A stretch of 64,000 nt of DNA from Eretmocerus hayati (lineage: Eukaryota > Arthropoda > Insecta > Hymenoptera > Aphelinidae), in contig CM056742.1 of NCBI GenBank assembly GCA_029851415.1, positions 188,647,344 through 188,711,343 of the forward strand, in the 5' to 3' direction. The notes under the pieces were generated by a model. That model was not told the DNA's origin. It did not search any database and worked only from the letters and a program-made list of their open reading frames with translations. The position numbers were made by a program, and so were the translations under genes. Numbering within the stretch: the stretch's first letter is position 1; each line of letters begins with the position of its first letter. Positions 32,701 to 44,026 of this stretch are shown in pieces.

Positions 32701-35700
32701 CAAAAGTCAAATCAGCTACCTTGGATAAGTCGTTGCCTTGAAGTATCAGAACTGACAAAGCAGTGCCATACTTGTCCAAAAAGTTTTCGTTCTCAGATTC
32801 ACCCTGTATGCTTGGCAGACTACTCTGAACTTCTTTGAGAACAAGCTCAACTTCATTCTGTGGAGGAATCAAATGTAGAAAACGACTGACCAGCAAGAAT
32901 GCGATATTGTGACTCAACCAAATAAAAATCAACTAACCTTATCTTTGGGATTCCTCACATTTTTCTTCACATATTGCATCACAAATTCACAAACTGGACA
33001 GTAGGTATCGTCTGCAACTGAGAAACTCATTGATCCTGATGATAATCTCTCCAATGGCAGTTGCATTTCTTCAGCAGTGGGTGCACTTGGCTCTTCTTTT
33101 CCAAGAATTTTGACTGCGATCTTTGCATGCTCATTGGAAATCATTGGCCACAATGGTTTAGACTATGAATTAAATACAATGATAAATATAGTTTCCGTGC
33201 ATGTTGGCAAGATATATGAAAACCTCATTAACATACCTCTTTACCAGGTGCTGGGCATAAACCGCCCATTTGACAAACAGCATTGCCATTCAATTTTTCA
33301 GTCAAATAGTTGTATATTTGAGGATAGTACTCATCAACAACAGCCTTACATTCTGGAGCAAAAGATTTGGTTTGCTTGCAAAGTCCTTCAAGAACCTGTT
33401 GGAATTCTGTTTCTGTGGTATTAGCCACTAGGAGATCTCTTAAATGAGTGACAAGTTGTTCACAAAGTTTGCAAGGAAGATCATCTCTGACCTCAACTTT
33501 GCCTACGCTTGATAAAGGCCGAATTTCTACTGCTGGGGTCTGAAAATATCGTTGAAGATTAATAAATGGAATCGTTCATTGAATATTTCGATTGGGAATT
33601 AACAGGTGTCTCAAATTCTACTCATTATCTTTCCTGACCAAATTGTCATTAAAAAGAATTTGAATGTCTCGATACTGGATACTTCAACACCTTGGTGATA
33701 CTCCAACTTTGAAGACCTCAAGTTTAAAAAGTACTGGGCTCCATCTTACCTTGTCGGTATCATCTTCGTGAATATGAAATTTGTAGCTGCACTGGCCTGA
33801 AAGATGACAGACATTATCGGCTTTCAGGTTACTCTTGAGGTGCGAATATAGATCTTCGAAATATTTGAGGACAAGTGAAGAACACGCATCTGAGAATGAA
33901 CTAAATTGACCACAAATGTCCAACAGTCGTTCCAGTACGCTATCACGTGATGCCTCTGCAAATTTATGCTCCATGTGATGTGCGATTGTATAACACTTGG
34001 AACATTCACTAGGGCTGTTCTCATCTTCATCTACAGAAGTTGCGATTTCTGAATCCTGTAACATTCAATTTCCATCTTAGTTATATATTCCCATGATCTA
34101 AAAATATCACCACCAAATCAAAGCAAAGAGACCCTGGAGTGAAATGTTCACCCTCTTAATAATTGTGCAGTTTTGCCAATTTTCATGCATACTCTAGAAA
34201 TCATGGGCAATAGTTTAGAAACCAAACTGCAGCAAAGTTGAACTAGATATGATCACTGAACTTGAGTCATGGGGCAGTATTTTGTATCACTTATTGTTTA
34301 TATTTTTCAATCAATGTTCTATTTGAAAATTGTGGTCAATAAACATTCTTATACACTAATTGTTGACCATATCTCATAGTTGTTGACACCATGTTTGTAT
34401 TGCATTGTATAATATTTGTGTTGAAGGTACTGCAATTATCACCTTTATGTGTATCTGTAAGAGTTTACCTTTTGATCTGCTGGATTTTCATACAATTCCA
34501 GAAGTTTGTCAAAATGGGCAGAATTACATAATCCTGCAACTGAACATACTACTGATGGATTCATCTGGGATGCAAGAGTTTCCACAAGTTCAGGAATGAA
34601 CTGATCCACAACTTTCTTGCACTCCTTGACGATTGGTTTGATTTGTATGAGAGCGCAACTTCCTTCAAAGACAGCTTTCAAATCTGACTGGGTTTGATTG
34701 CTCTCTAACTGATCACGAGCTTGTTGAACCATATCCTTACAAACTGAACAAACGCTATCATTGTCTTCAGGTACAACTCTTGTCTCCCAATCTTTTGGTA
34801 TGCAGTGTTGCATAGCTTCACATTGTCTTGCAGTGCTGGAAAAGACGATTGGAATCAGCAATAGACAATTTTCACCACTCAAGGTATTTACTAATCAAAT
34901 GCATACGTAAAATTGGTGCACCAATACCCTGGTCCCCATGTGCAGACCTTTGCACCAAGTAGATGTGGTGTATCTTGGCCTTCATTATTTATCAACACCC
35001 TAAAAGCTGCTGTCACTGTTTGAAAAGAATAAAATTGATCATGAAAAGTTACCAGATCATCATGAAATGAGATGATAACTACATATCACACAATTAGATT
35101 AAGGTCAAGAGGACAAAAGATTAAAATGTGCAAGCTTCAATTTCAACTTGATATTTTTGACAAAGCAGAAAATGACCATATCATGATTTCTTCTTCAGAG
35201 CAACTGACTTCTACCCATGAATGGAATGAACCATCACATTCAACTCGCATACAAAATGAATTGGAGGAGTCGCTAATTATGATGATTTTCATTATGTTGA
35301 CAATTTGTCTTTTTCATGTTGTTATCAGCTTGTGGATTCATCAATGAAGCATGCTGCTTTGAACTCAATTCTAAGAAATACGATACATCAGTAGAGCTTC
35401 TATTAATTCTCAACCATTGTGCATTCAGTCAGAAATAGGCAAAAGTCGGTAAGGAGAAAGGAACGCTAGTTATCAAATTTCTTTGTCTATCAGGAAGGAG
35501 CAAGCACAAAGTGGTCGGATCAAAAAAGTCTGAGTCATTGTCGAGTCAAAGATACGTCCTCATCAACGCGTTGCATGACTAATTGCTTTGAATTGCAACT
35601 TGACGCGAAATGCGAAACTGAAGGAAAACATGGCAAGGCAACTGATATAAGTAAATATAAGTATAATACAACGGAAAGTAATTTGAAGAAGAATGAAATT

Positions 35701-36390
35701 GTTACAAAGAAAACCTGTATTGAGAAACTTTTGGCATCCAAATAAGTAGCTCCTTAAATGTTGCGTGCATACAAGATATAGAAAAACTCGATTTCAGTGT
35801 AAAAATTTTTTGCAAGTCTCAAAAATATCGATTACAAGTTTCAACAAGTAAATGTAAACATTGCGCTGAGCAGTGTACACTTTCAAGGCACATAAAGTCT
35901 ATATATATTTGTGCCGTATCAACGGCTATCGGTCCACAATGATCCAAATCCTCCGACGGTGAGTCATTATTGGGTGTCATGTTGAGAAAAAATAAAAAAT
36001 GACGTAGGTAGGTACTAAGACGAATGGAGCGATAAGTGAGGGCGCACGGATAAACAACTTTAGACATCAGACCATATCAATCGCTAAAGATGTGTATAAG
36101 TACAAATTGATTTGAGTGAGCCCGACATGAGCGAGCAAATAGGATGATGCCTGAAAACCGAACTGAAATTGAAAACCGGAAAATGCAAGGCAGTGGAACC
36201 AAAACCAAGCAGCACGAGTAAGAAACGTGATGATACACGTCAAAACATACGTTGTTCGAGCTGCAGATATCATCGTCACAACGAGGCCGTCAACGTGACT
36301 TACATGGAAATTTCGACATTTGTTGACAAAACCTTCAAACTTACCAGCGAGAAGGGTGCACAGAGCCAATATCGTAGTGACTGTTTTCAT
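29718..36390 (-). CDS. Sap-r: Prosaposin (saposin precursor), sixteen exons
   Basis: Exons in order: 36345-36390, 34892-35015, 34469-34835, 33750-34055, 33237-33539, 32938-33162, 32720-32857, 32465-32632, 32082-32390, 31880-32014, 31576-31743, 31264-31486, 30804-31154, 30310-30449, 30003-30239, 29718-29930. They give about 1150 residues in phase. The precursor is cut in lysosomes into saposins that present sphingolipids to hydrolases. A signal peptide (MKTVTTILALCTLLAG) is followed by a saposin A domain (KVCTWGPGYWC), nine saposin B domains with the usual cysteine spacing, and a C-terminal saposin A domain (KPCTWGESYWC). Two-domain blocks are duplicated: exons starting ICPMVAVCPS and ICPMFHICPS are paralogous and share phase. 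The fourth saposin B domain lacks the central cysteine pair. Exon 13 can read on to its own stop at 30703, giving 987 residues without the last two domains. A second ATG at 36414 is possible. Confidence 0.92.
30646..30651 (-). terminator. Candidate intronic polyadenylation signal of prosaposin
   Basis: Minus-strand AATAAA lies about 50 bases past the stop codon at 30703-30705 that ends the read-through version of exon 13. It would allow a shorter transcript ending inside intron 13. Confidence 0.45.
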
Positions 36391-37453
36391 GTTGACAATG
36401 GCAGACAACCACAACAGAAATGTTGCTCAAGCTGGTGGCCACGGAAGTTTGGGCCCCAGCCTCGCGGCTGATAAACTGATCTTAGATCGCCTATACAGAA
36501 AATTCGCGAGGATTAGCTTGCAATGATGTTTTTGTATACGCAACAATGTGTAGTGTGGATATGTCCTCTATACTCCGACAATTTTCACTGAGGCTTCTCA
36601 CCTCGAGGAACTTTGCACTGCAAATTGCTGCAGATGACTGCAGAATATAGGAGAAATGCCAGATTGAAGCAAGTGCGTCGCAAACGACGGACCACGACGG
36701 ACAAAATAAACACTAACCCCACTAGGGTCCCTAGGAACCCCACCCACCATCATATGTTATGTGGACTTTGCGCAATAGCGCAATGTATAGCAAAAGCAAA
36801 GGCAGGTTATAAGCATAACCTAACCTATGATCAAAGTTGTGGGTGGGTTGGGTGTTGGTGTGATTTGGGCGAGAAGGGGACGAAGGGGATGAATTAAATA
36901 TGGCGCTGTTAGTCACATTGAAGAGATAGACGAAAGAAGATTTTTATTTATTGTTGCATGCTGCTTGCGTGCTAAGTATGGAGTGACTTATTTACTGCCT
37001 GGTTCAAAGACTGATTTTATACAGTTTGGGGCATGCGAGAGGCATCAGTCATTTGATAATAGGAGACGTTATCTCTGTCGAATGGATAACCAATTGTTCA
37101 TTCGCACATAGCGCTCTCTCATCTCATCATCCTGCAATTGCAGCTTCCAGCAACTACTTCGGCGCAATTCGGCTTCATCATAGTCTCTTGTGAAGTGTAT
37201 ACGTACTCGTGTTTGATTGTTAATCACACATACGAACGTAGACCCATTTCATCTCTATAAAGTGCGTTTGGAGGACCAGAGCCCGTCGTGCCCGCAGTCT
37301 TCCACGCGAGTGTCCGTTCGAGATTGGAAAAAAAAGAAACACTGTCCAGCAGCTGGCAATTGTACCCTGCTGAATCACATCCGAAACGAGGCGGTTTGCT
37401 GATAATTGATTGACTTGTAACTCATCTGGCTACGTTCTCGATCAAGTTGAACA
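36391..37453. other. Divergent promoter region between prosaposin and Rab35
   Basis: About 1.06 kb separates the two start codons, which point away from each other. It includes the 5' UTRs. Two short open frames in the middle (about 36610-36920) have no recognisable protein features. No CpG-rich promoter or TATA box is obvious to the eye. Confidence 0.6.
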
Positions 37454-40400
37454 ATGGCTCGTGACTACGATTTTTTGTTCAAGCTGCTCATCATCGGTGA
37501 CAGCGGTGAGTACTTATCTATCGTACCCATCCTCGGAAATCCTCTTCGTCGGATCCACCCACCGCTCGACAATTCAACATTCCGACCTCACCGTGAAGGA
37601 AGAGTTTCATCTCCTTTGTACGTTGAATAGTGCTTCCTTGTTGCTAAATTCAGTGCAACGTGTATGGGCTTCCCGTTGTGCTATTTACTTTGTATACACC
37701 TCCTCAACAATGAGTTTACAGCTAACAATTTCCCACTTACATATGGCCTTCGATCGAGTCATCTTCTAATGGGGAGATTATGACTGTGGTACTGGCAAGA
37801 GGTGTTAGGTGAAATCATCCTTCTACAGAAGTAATACTCTGATTTGATGAAACTACGGGAATCTGTTCAAAGAGTGATTTTATCATGCATGAATGTCTTT
37901 GTTCAACATTTTCTAATCAAATACCTATGATTTCCTTCTTTTTGTGACGATTGTCAGAATTCCAATGAGCATTAAAGATTATGTGTAACTTGCTGACAGA
38001 CATTGTTAATGATGTTCTTTGGAATTCTTGAAACTTGTTGACAACAGCTTGCATTATGAATAACTTCTTAGTTGACTTGTTTCCAAGTAGATTTGGTTTT
38101 TGTGTTTTCAGAAATTACTCATTGCCAAAAGTTTCTCCACAAGTTCTTAACTAGCTCATAGTACCTAACTCAACTATTGAAATGTGGTATCTATAAAAAA
38201 TCAAGATACCTTCAATTAAGTGAATAGCTCCATCATTTTTCTTGAGTATAATAAATTCCAATCTTCAATTTACCATTGATGTATTCATTAACTTATTTCT
38301 TCACTGACTGACAATTGTCATGATGTGCATAAATAAGATCCACAGCAGTTATCCAATCAAATAACGAATCACTATCCTCCTTGACAGATGATGACAGAGT
38401 AGATAATCATCAAGTCTCCTCATCATCTGTTCTTTCTCTAGTCATGGAAATTTCAATCAGCTCATCAAATATGCAGTTCAAACGGATTCTCTCAAAACTG
38501 TATAGTTGAACCTCTATTCCTTGGTTGCCTTCCTGAAGAACAAGTGATTCCTTCAGCATGGAGAATTACATGATCTAGGGTCTCCATGTGTGGGCCTGGC
38601 TAGACTGCAAGCAAAGACTTTTGCAGCAAATATGTTGAGTTGACTATCATTTTTCTGGTACACCAACTAGCCTTGGAGTTCATCATGCTGTATCTGAAAT
38701 TTTTGCACCTGATAGAGCTTTCATCATCAGCCTTATATCAGCCTTTATTTTCCAAATATAAATATTTGTTCAAAGATAACATGGTCATTCAGATTGTTTT
38801 TATTCTATTTTCAGGCGTTGGAAAGAGCTCTCTACTGCTCAGGTTTGCAGACAACACATTCAATGCAAGTTATATAACAACAATCGGGGTTGATTTCAAA
38901 ATCCGCACAGTGGATGTTGATGGAGAGCGAGTAAAGCTCCAGATCTGGGATACAGCTGGACAAGAGAGATTCAGAACAATCACATCAACATATTATCGCG
39001 GGACACATGGAGTGATTGTGGTGTATGATGTCACAAGTGGAGATTCTTTTGCTAATGTCAAGAGATGGCTGCATGAAATAGAGCATAACTGTGATGTTGT
39101 AGTGAACAGAATTCTTGTGGGTAACAAGAATGATGCTCCAAATCACAAAGTAGTATTAACAGAAGATGCACAACGGTTTGCTAACCAGATGGGAATCAAA
39201 TTATTTGAGACTTCAGCAAAAGATAATACCAACGTTGAAGAGGTGAGTGTATCTTGTATGAATTAATCCATGAAGGAATTAGAGGGAAGGTTTTTTCGCT
39301 CGAGAACTTGACAACTTACGCATGTGTCGTTTGTTATCTAGAAATGCCATTCAATTTTTCCTCAAAACGAGATTAGCCTAGTCTTCTTTACACGTCGAGG
39401 TATTCTTGCATTGATGGAGGAGGGAAATTAAGTATGTCCGTTATTGCGAGGTGAAATTTCCCGTAACAGGACCATTTGACCGACAAAAACTGTCCGCTAT
39501 TGCTCTGTCCGCTATTCCAAGGGTTTGTTCCCATAAGAACTAATGGAAATCAAATCGAGCTCAAAAAATTGTCCGCTATTGCGAGGTGTCCGCTATTCGA
39601 GGTTCTACTGTAACAGGATCATTGTCGGAGAAGTTGAACTTCCTGAAAGGAAGTCTCAATATTGGAATTCTTGTCATTGAGCCTTGGCAGAAAGTGAAGA
39701 CTACTGCCGATGCAAGGTCCGGCTGTTTCACTAAACAGTGGTTTTGGGGATCATTTTTCCCGCAGTGTATGGAGGGGAAAATATCCCCGTGACTCAAAAC
39801 AACTGGTCGAGCGAGGGATGCATGCTACTTCTTAGCATTTCGGCGAATAAACGCCAATTTTCTGTTCGCAGCAAGGATTAAACGTGTGGCTTTTTCGCTC
39901 TAGGCTAGAAAAGAGTTTTCAGATGGACCCTGAATCAGGACAACACAGTCGTTGAGATCCGATGCGAAACGGTTACTGCACAAAAAGTATACAGTAAATA
40001 GCAGGAAAACTTGATTTTTATGATGTTTTTGAATCTTCAAGCGCATTCTGCGATAGAATCACGGAATTGGATGTTTCTGAAGTATAGAGTTTCACATCAA
40101 TTTCATATTGGTTAAGTTGCTATTCAATTTCACCTGGTTACTACTACCCTAGTACAGCATCTTCTTTCCACAATATCCTACAAGATCAGAGTATATTGCA
40201 GCACACGGTGCGCTCCTAGGACAAAATATTGTACAAAAATGACGGGAAAATCTGAAAAAGCCATGTTTCTCGTTCAAACTTCTCGGACAATATCCATTTT
40301 TCAAGTAAATCGTATCAGATCGTCTTCTTGAGTGATTCTTATATGATGAATCCACCATACATTGCTTATGGAGAAATTCGACGACTCAACGTTTTTCTCG

Positions 40401-43400
40401 CTTCCCGTGTTTTTTTTCGCAATTACTCAGAAGAGGTAAATGCTAGCGAAAAATTTCCAGAATAGTTTCTTCTAGATTTTTTCAGGATCTGTAAGATGAC
40501 GTGGTTAGATTAATCGAGAAACTTAGCTTTTCTCCATGGTATTGAAGAAGATAGTGGAAAATTAGGAAAAAATGCAGGGTTTCTTACGTTTATTTTTCAT
40601 GATAAGCAGTTCTCGGAAGGTCGTTGAGGTCCTTCACGAGTCTAACTACAGAATCTTGTAGATCTTTGGAAAATCTATAAAAAACTATTCTGGAAATTTT
40701 TTGCCATAACCCATCCTTTCTGAGTAATTGCAAAAAAAACTTGACCAAGCGAAGAAAACACAAAATTCCTCCATAAGCAATGTATGGTGAATTCTTAATT
40801 TGTCAATCACCCATAAAGACGATCTGATACGATTTACCTAAAAAGTGAGTCTTGTTCGGGGAGTCTCAACGAGAAAAATGACTTTTTCAGATTTTTTCGT
40901 CAGTTTTGTCAAACTTCTTCGTCCTAGAAGCGCATCGTGAGCCAATTCATTCATCTTCAACATTATTTCCCGTTGAGCCTTATAAGAATCCGACCCGGTA
41001 GTCGTGTATACATTCAAAAAACCAGTTGTCTCTGATACAGATTCTTTTTTACAAAGTCAAAGGCAAATCTCAAGGACTGATTCTGCTCATTTCTTCACGT
41101 GAGCTTGCGCCCGTGCAAGTACGTGCTTTGTTGACATAGTCAAGGTATTAGAAAATTTGATCGTGACCCACTGACAGTCCCTCAGAATTTGTATAAGCTA
41201 TCCTAGATTAATCAAAAACTAGTCAGATTTCATTGCTTTCCGGTGAGTTTTGATGAATTTCAGCTGATGACCGTGGCGTTGAGTACGCTGATACAGGAGA
41301 AAGTAGATTACACTGGTCTATACAAATTTTGCAACATTTACTATTACATAGACTTTTAAAATCGTTTCTCACGTAGTTTGGGCCGCTGAATTCGGAACCG
41401 TTTTCAGAATTGCTCTATCACGTCACGTTTGTGAGAAAATCGATGCCAAAGTTGTGAAAAACGCCAATTTGGCTGTATCTCAAGGTTCTTATCTCTGTTA
41501 TCAAAATGTGAGTGTCTAGCGTACCTGGAAAACCTGGAAAAACGCTCATTTTGAGCACAAAAACCTGGAATTTTTGAGTTTCTTGTGCAATACTTGGACT
41601 TTAAGATGGGCGCCAATCTATCAACTCCGTAATTTTCATAATAATTATCAAAAATTTGATTTCTCGTGTACTTTTGGTCGTTAACCTAAACACATCATAA
41701 AGCAGCGGGCGTCTCGCGTCTCGCCACATCGCATATTGGTCCCAATACACAATTTTTCGCTGACAACCTCGCTTCAGCTGAATCTTTGAAATATCGGGAT
41801 CATCCAAACGGAATTTTTTTCGTTTTTCAACCAACCTCCAAATGTACTAGCCTAATTTATCCAGCGCATCCCCCTCAGCGCGTGAGGTTGTAATAGTTGG
41901 CCAATGTTTCAGCTGCTTTTTATTTTTTGACTCTTTAAAAATATACCTGGAAAAATGATGTTTTCGGACCTGGGAAACCTGAAAAATATCTTGAATGTTT
42001 CGCTAGGATTTCGCTAAATACCCTGAAAATAGCTATTGAAATTCTGCAAGGTCGAGTCGGTTATTAAAAAGAGGATCTTCAAAATGAGCCCACATGGATC
42101 AAAATTGGTGGAAAGGATGCGAGTAACACCGACTTATAAAAACCAAAAAAGGCCCCGAGATTGGCCCCGCCCATCTTATGTTTTAACATAACGCATCCCC
42201 CGTACCTTATTCTCGACTGCCCTATGCTATAGTTCATAAGATGGGTGGGGCCAATCTCGGGACCTTTTTTGGTTCTTTAGGCTCATTTTAAAGATCCTTT
42301 CTTTGATAACCGATTGAATCTCGCAGAATTTTCATAATTATCCTGATAACAGAGATATGAACCTTGAAAAACAGACAGATTGGCATTTTTCTAAGTTTGA
42401 GATCGATTTCCTCAATAATGTGACGTGATAGGGCAATTCTTAAAACGGATTTGGATTAAGCGGCTAAAACCGCGCTAGAAACCATTCGTCTCATTTATAT
42501 GTTTTTTTTTCTGGTGTAGACTAGTGTTATCTAGGCAATAAAATTGTTCAGAGGCACCCCTTCTGGACCTGCGTGTGTCCAAAGTACCTCAAACGACATA
42601 TAACTTCTTGGTGTTACCCAACATCTCCGTGGTTCCTATCGAAAATGTTCAACCGTGATTTACGCTCTCCCCATCGAAAGCTTGGGGTTGTAAATTCCCG
42701 GGCAAACACTGAAATAATATATCGCAGTTCTGCTTTGAAGCACAAGAGTTGGAAGAAAAAGCGCTACATTTAGAGTTTGATGTCGTGTAATTCGCTGTTT
42801 TCATTACTTGAAAAGATCAAACTCAAGGAAAAATACCAAGAGACATTTTTTGTTCAAATTGATTCAATTTTCTATAAGAAGTGGTTTAACCCCGTTATAA
42901 ATTCATCGATCTTTGATCAAAGATAACTCCAGAAGGGTGCATTTTTTGGTGAAAAGTGTTTTGTAGACTTTTCGATCAAGGTCTGCAAATTACCTCTGTA
43001 CAAGTTTTCCCAAAAAATCTATATTTTCCGACTTGAAACGGAAAAAACGAAATTCGCGACCAAATGCATTTTCTTATTGTTTATTTATACTGCACTCCGA
43101 TATTCAATCAATAATTCTTATAATATCAATTATTAAACGTTCCACCTATCATTCACCCGAAATCGTACTGTTGTACCCGAGATCTGCCATGCACTTGGTG
43201 ATCGAATGTCGAGGTTTGCGTACCGGTCCAGCTGAACATCTTACGATTCAATGCCTGACAGTAACATACACTGTAAAAAACTGCAAATACTTTACTCGCA
43301 TGCGATGATCTTCGCATCAGAAGCTGCTTGCGAGCAATCCAGGTTTTACTGTGATGACTGTTGTCCCACTGGACATGTATTCCGAAGTTCGAGGTGTATT

Positions 43401-44026
43401 TCAAGTTGATTTGATTCATCTTCACAAACAGAGTTTTTACACGAATTGGATGTTGTCTAAGTAACTATCCATTTTTGAAGCGAAGCCTTTGTAAGTGATC
43501 GGTGGCTTCATCAGGACCCATTCCTGTAAGAAACTCTATCACTTTGTAGCTATATGCCACTATATATAATATGAAGAATCACAATCATGTTTGAGGAGTT
43601 TAAAAGGTTATGATCCATACCTTCGTCCCCCTATAAATCATTGATGAAAAACGCGTATCCTAATAGATTTCTCAAATTTCGAAATGTCATAGGTTTCTCT
43701 TTGGCACACGACTTCTGATACCTTAGCTTATAAAGAGTGAGAGATTCCATAATAGTATTATTTTGATGGAATGAGTCCACGAGGAACTGATCGCAGTTCA
43801 CAATCCACAAATTTCTCTTAGCAGCAAATTCTAATGCTTGATTGACTTGTGTGACTTATTTTGAATCATCACTATTATTTATTTGGTTATTTTCCAGATG
43901 TTCATGGCGATAACTCGAGAAGTACTGCGTGCGAAAAAGGAAAGTAAAGAAAGAGAAGCGACAAAAACCCACGAAACAGTCAATTTGCGAAAACCCGGTA
44001 AACAGCCTAGGAAAAAATGTTGTTAG
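37454..44026 (+). CDS. Rab35: Rab35 small GTPase, three exons
   Basis: Exons 37454-37505, 38815-39242 and 43898-44026 give 202 residues in phase. Rab35 controls endocytic recycling, actin bundling and membrane shape at the plasma membrane and endosomes. The N-terminus [17 protein letters not shown] and the P-loop GDSGVGKSS, switch [38 protein letters not shown] and ETSAK motifs are all intact. The C-terminus ends KKCC, the double-cysteine geranylgeranylation site. The close match to Drosophila Rab35, including FADNTF and [22 protein letters not shown], makes the subfamily call firm. Intron 1 (1.3 kb) holds nothing recognised. Intron 2 (4.65 kb) is packed with inverted repeats. Confidence 0.96.
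39435..39612. repeat. Cluster of GTCCGCTATT repeats
   Basis: The motif GTCCG(C/T)TATT occurs five times within about 180 bases of Rab35 intron 2, partly as GTCCGCTATTGCGAGG, and ends with GGTTCTACTGTAACAGG. This resembles the edge of a dispersed transposon family, but no terminal inverted partner was found. Confidence 0.6.
40200..40945. repeat. Diverged fold-back repeat in Rab35 intron 2
   Basis: The left arm (about 40205-40445, including CATACATTGCTTATGGAG and AATTACTCAGAA) is inverted at about 40680-40940 (CTCCATAAGCAATGTATG, TTCTGAGTAATT). Many mismatches show it is old. No coding content or target duplication seen. Confidence 0.7.
41391..42455. repeat. Nested inverted repeats in Rab35 intron 2
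   Basis: Outer arms at about 41391-41510 and 42325-42455 share CTATCACGTCAC/GTGACGTGATAG and ATCTCTGTTATC/GATAACAGAGAT. Inside, a second palindrome at about 42030-42340 has arms sharing GGCCCCGAGATTGGCCCCGCCCATCTTAT and its inverse. Copies of ACCTGGAAAA are scattered between them. Confidence 0.7.

Noticed and set aside
36613..36916. Open frames upstream of Rab35
   Set aside because: Opposite-strand mirror frames without domains, in a promoter region.
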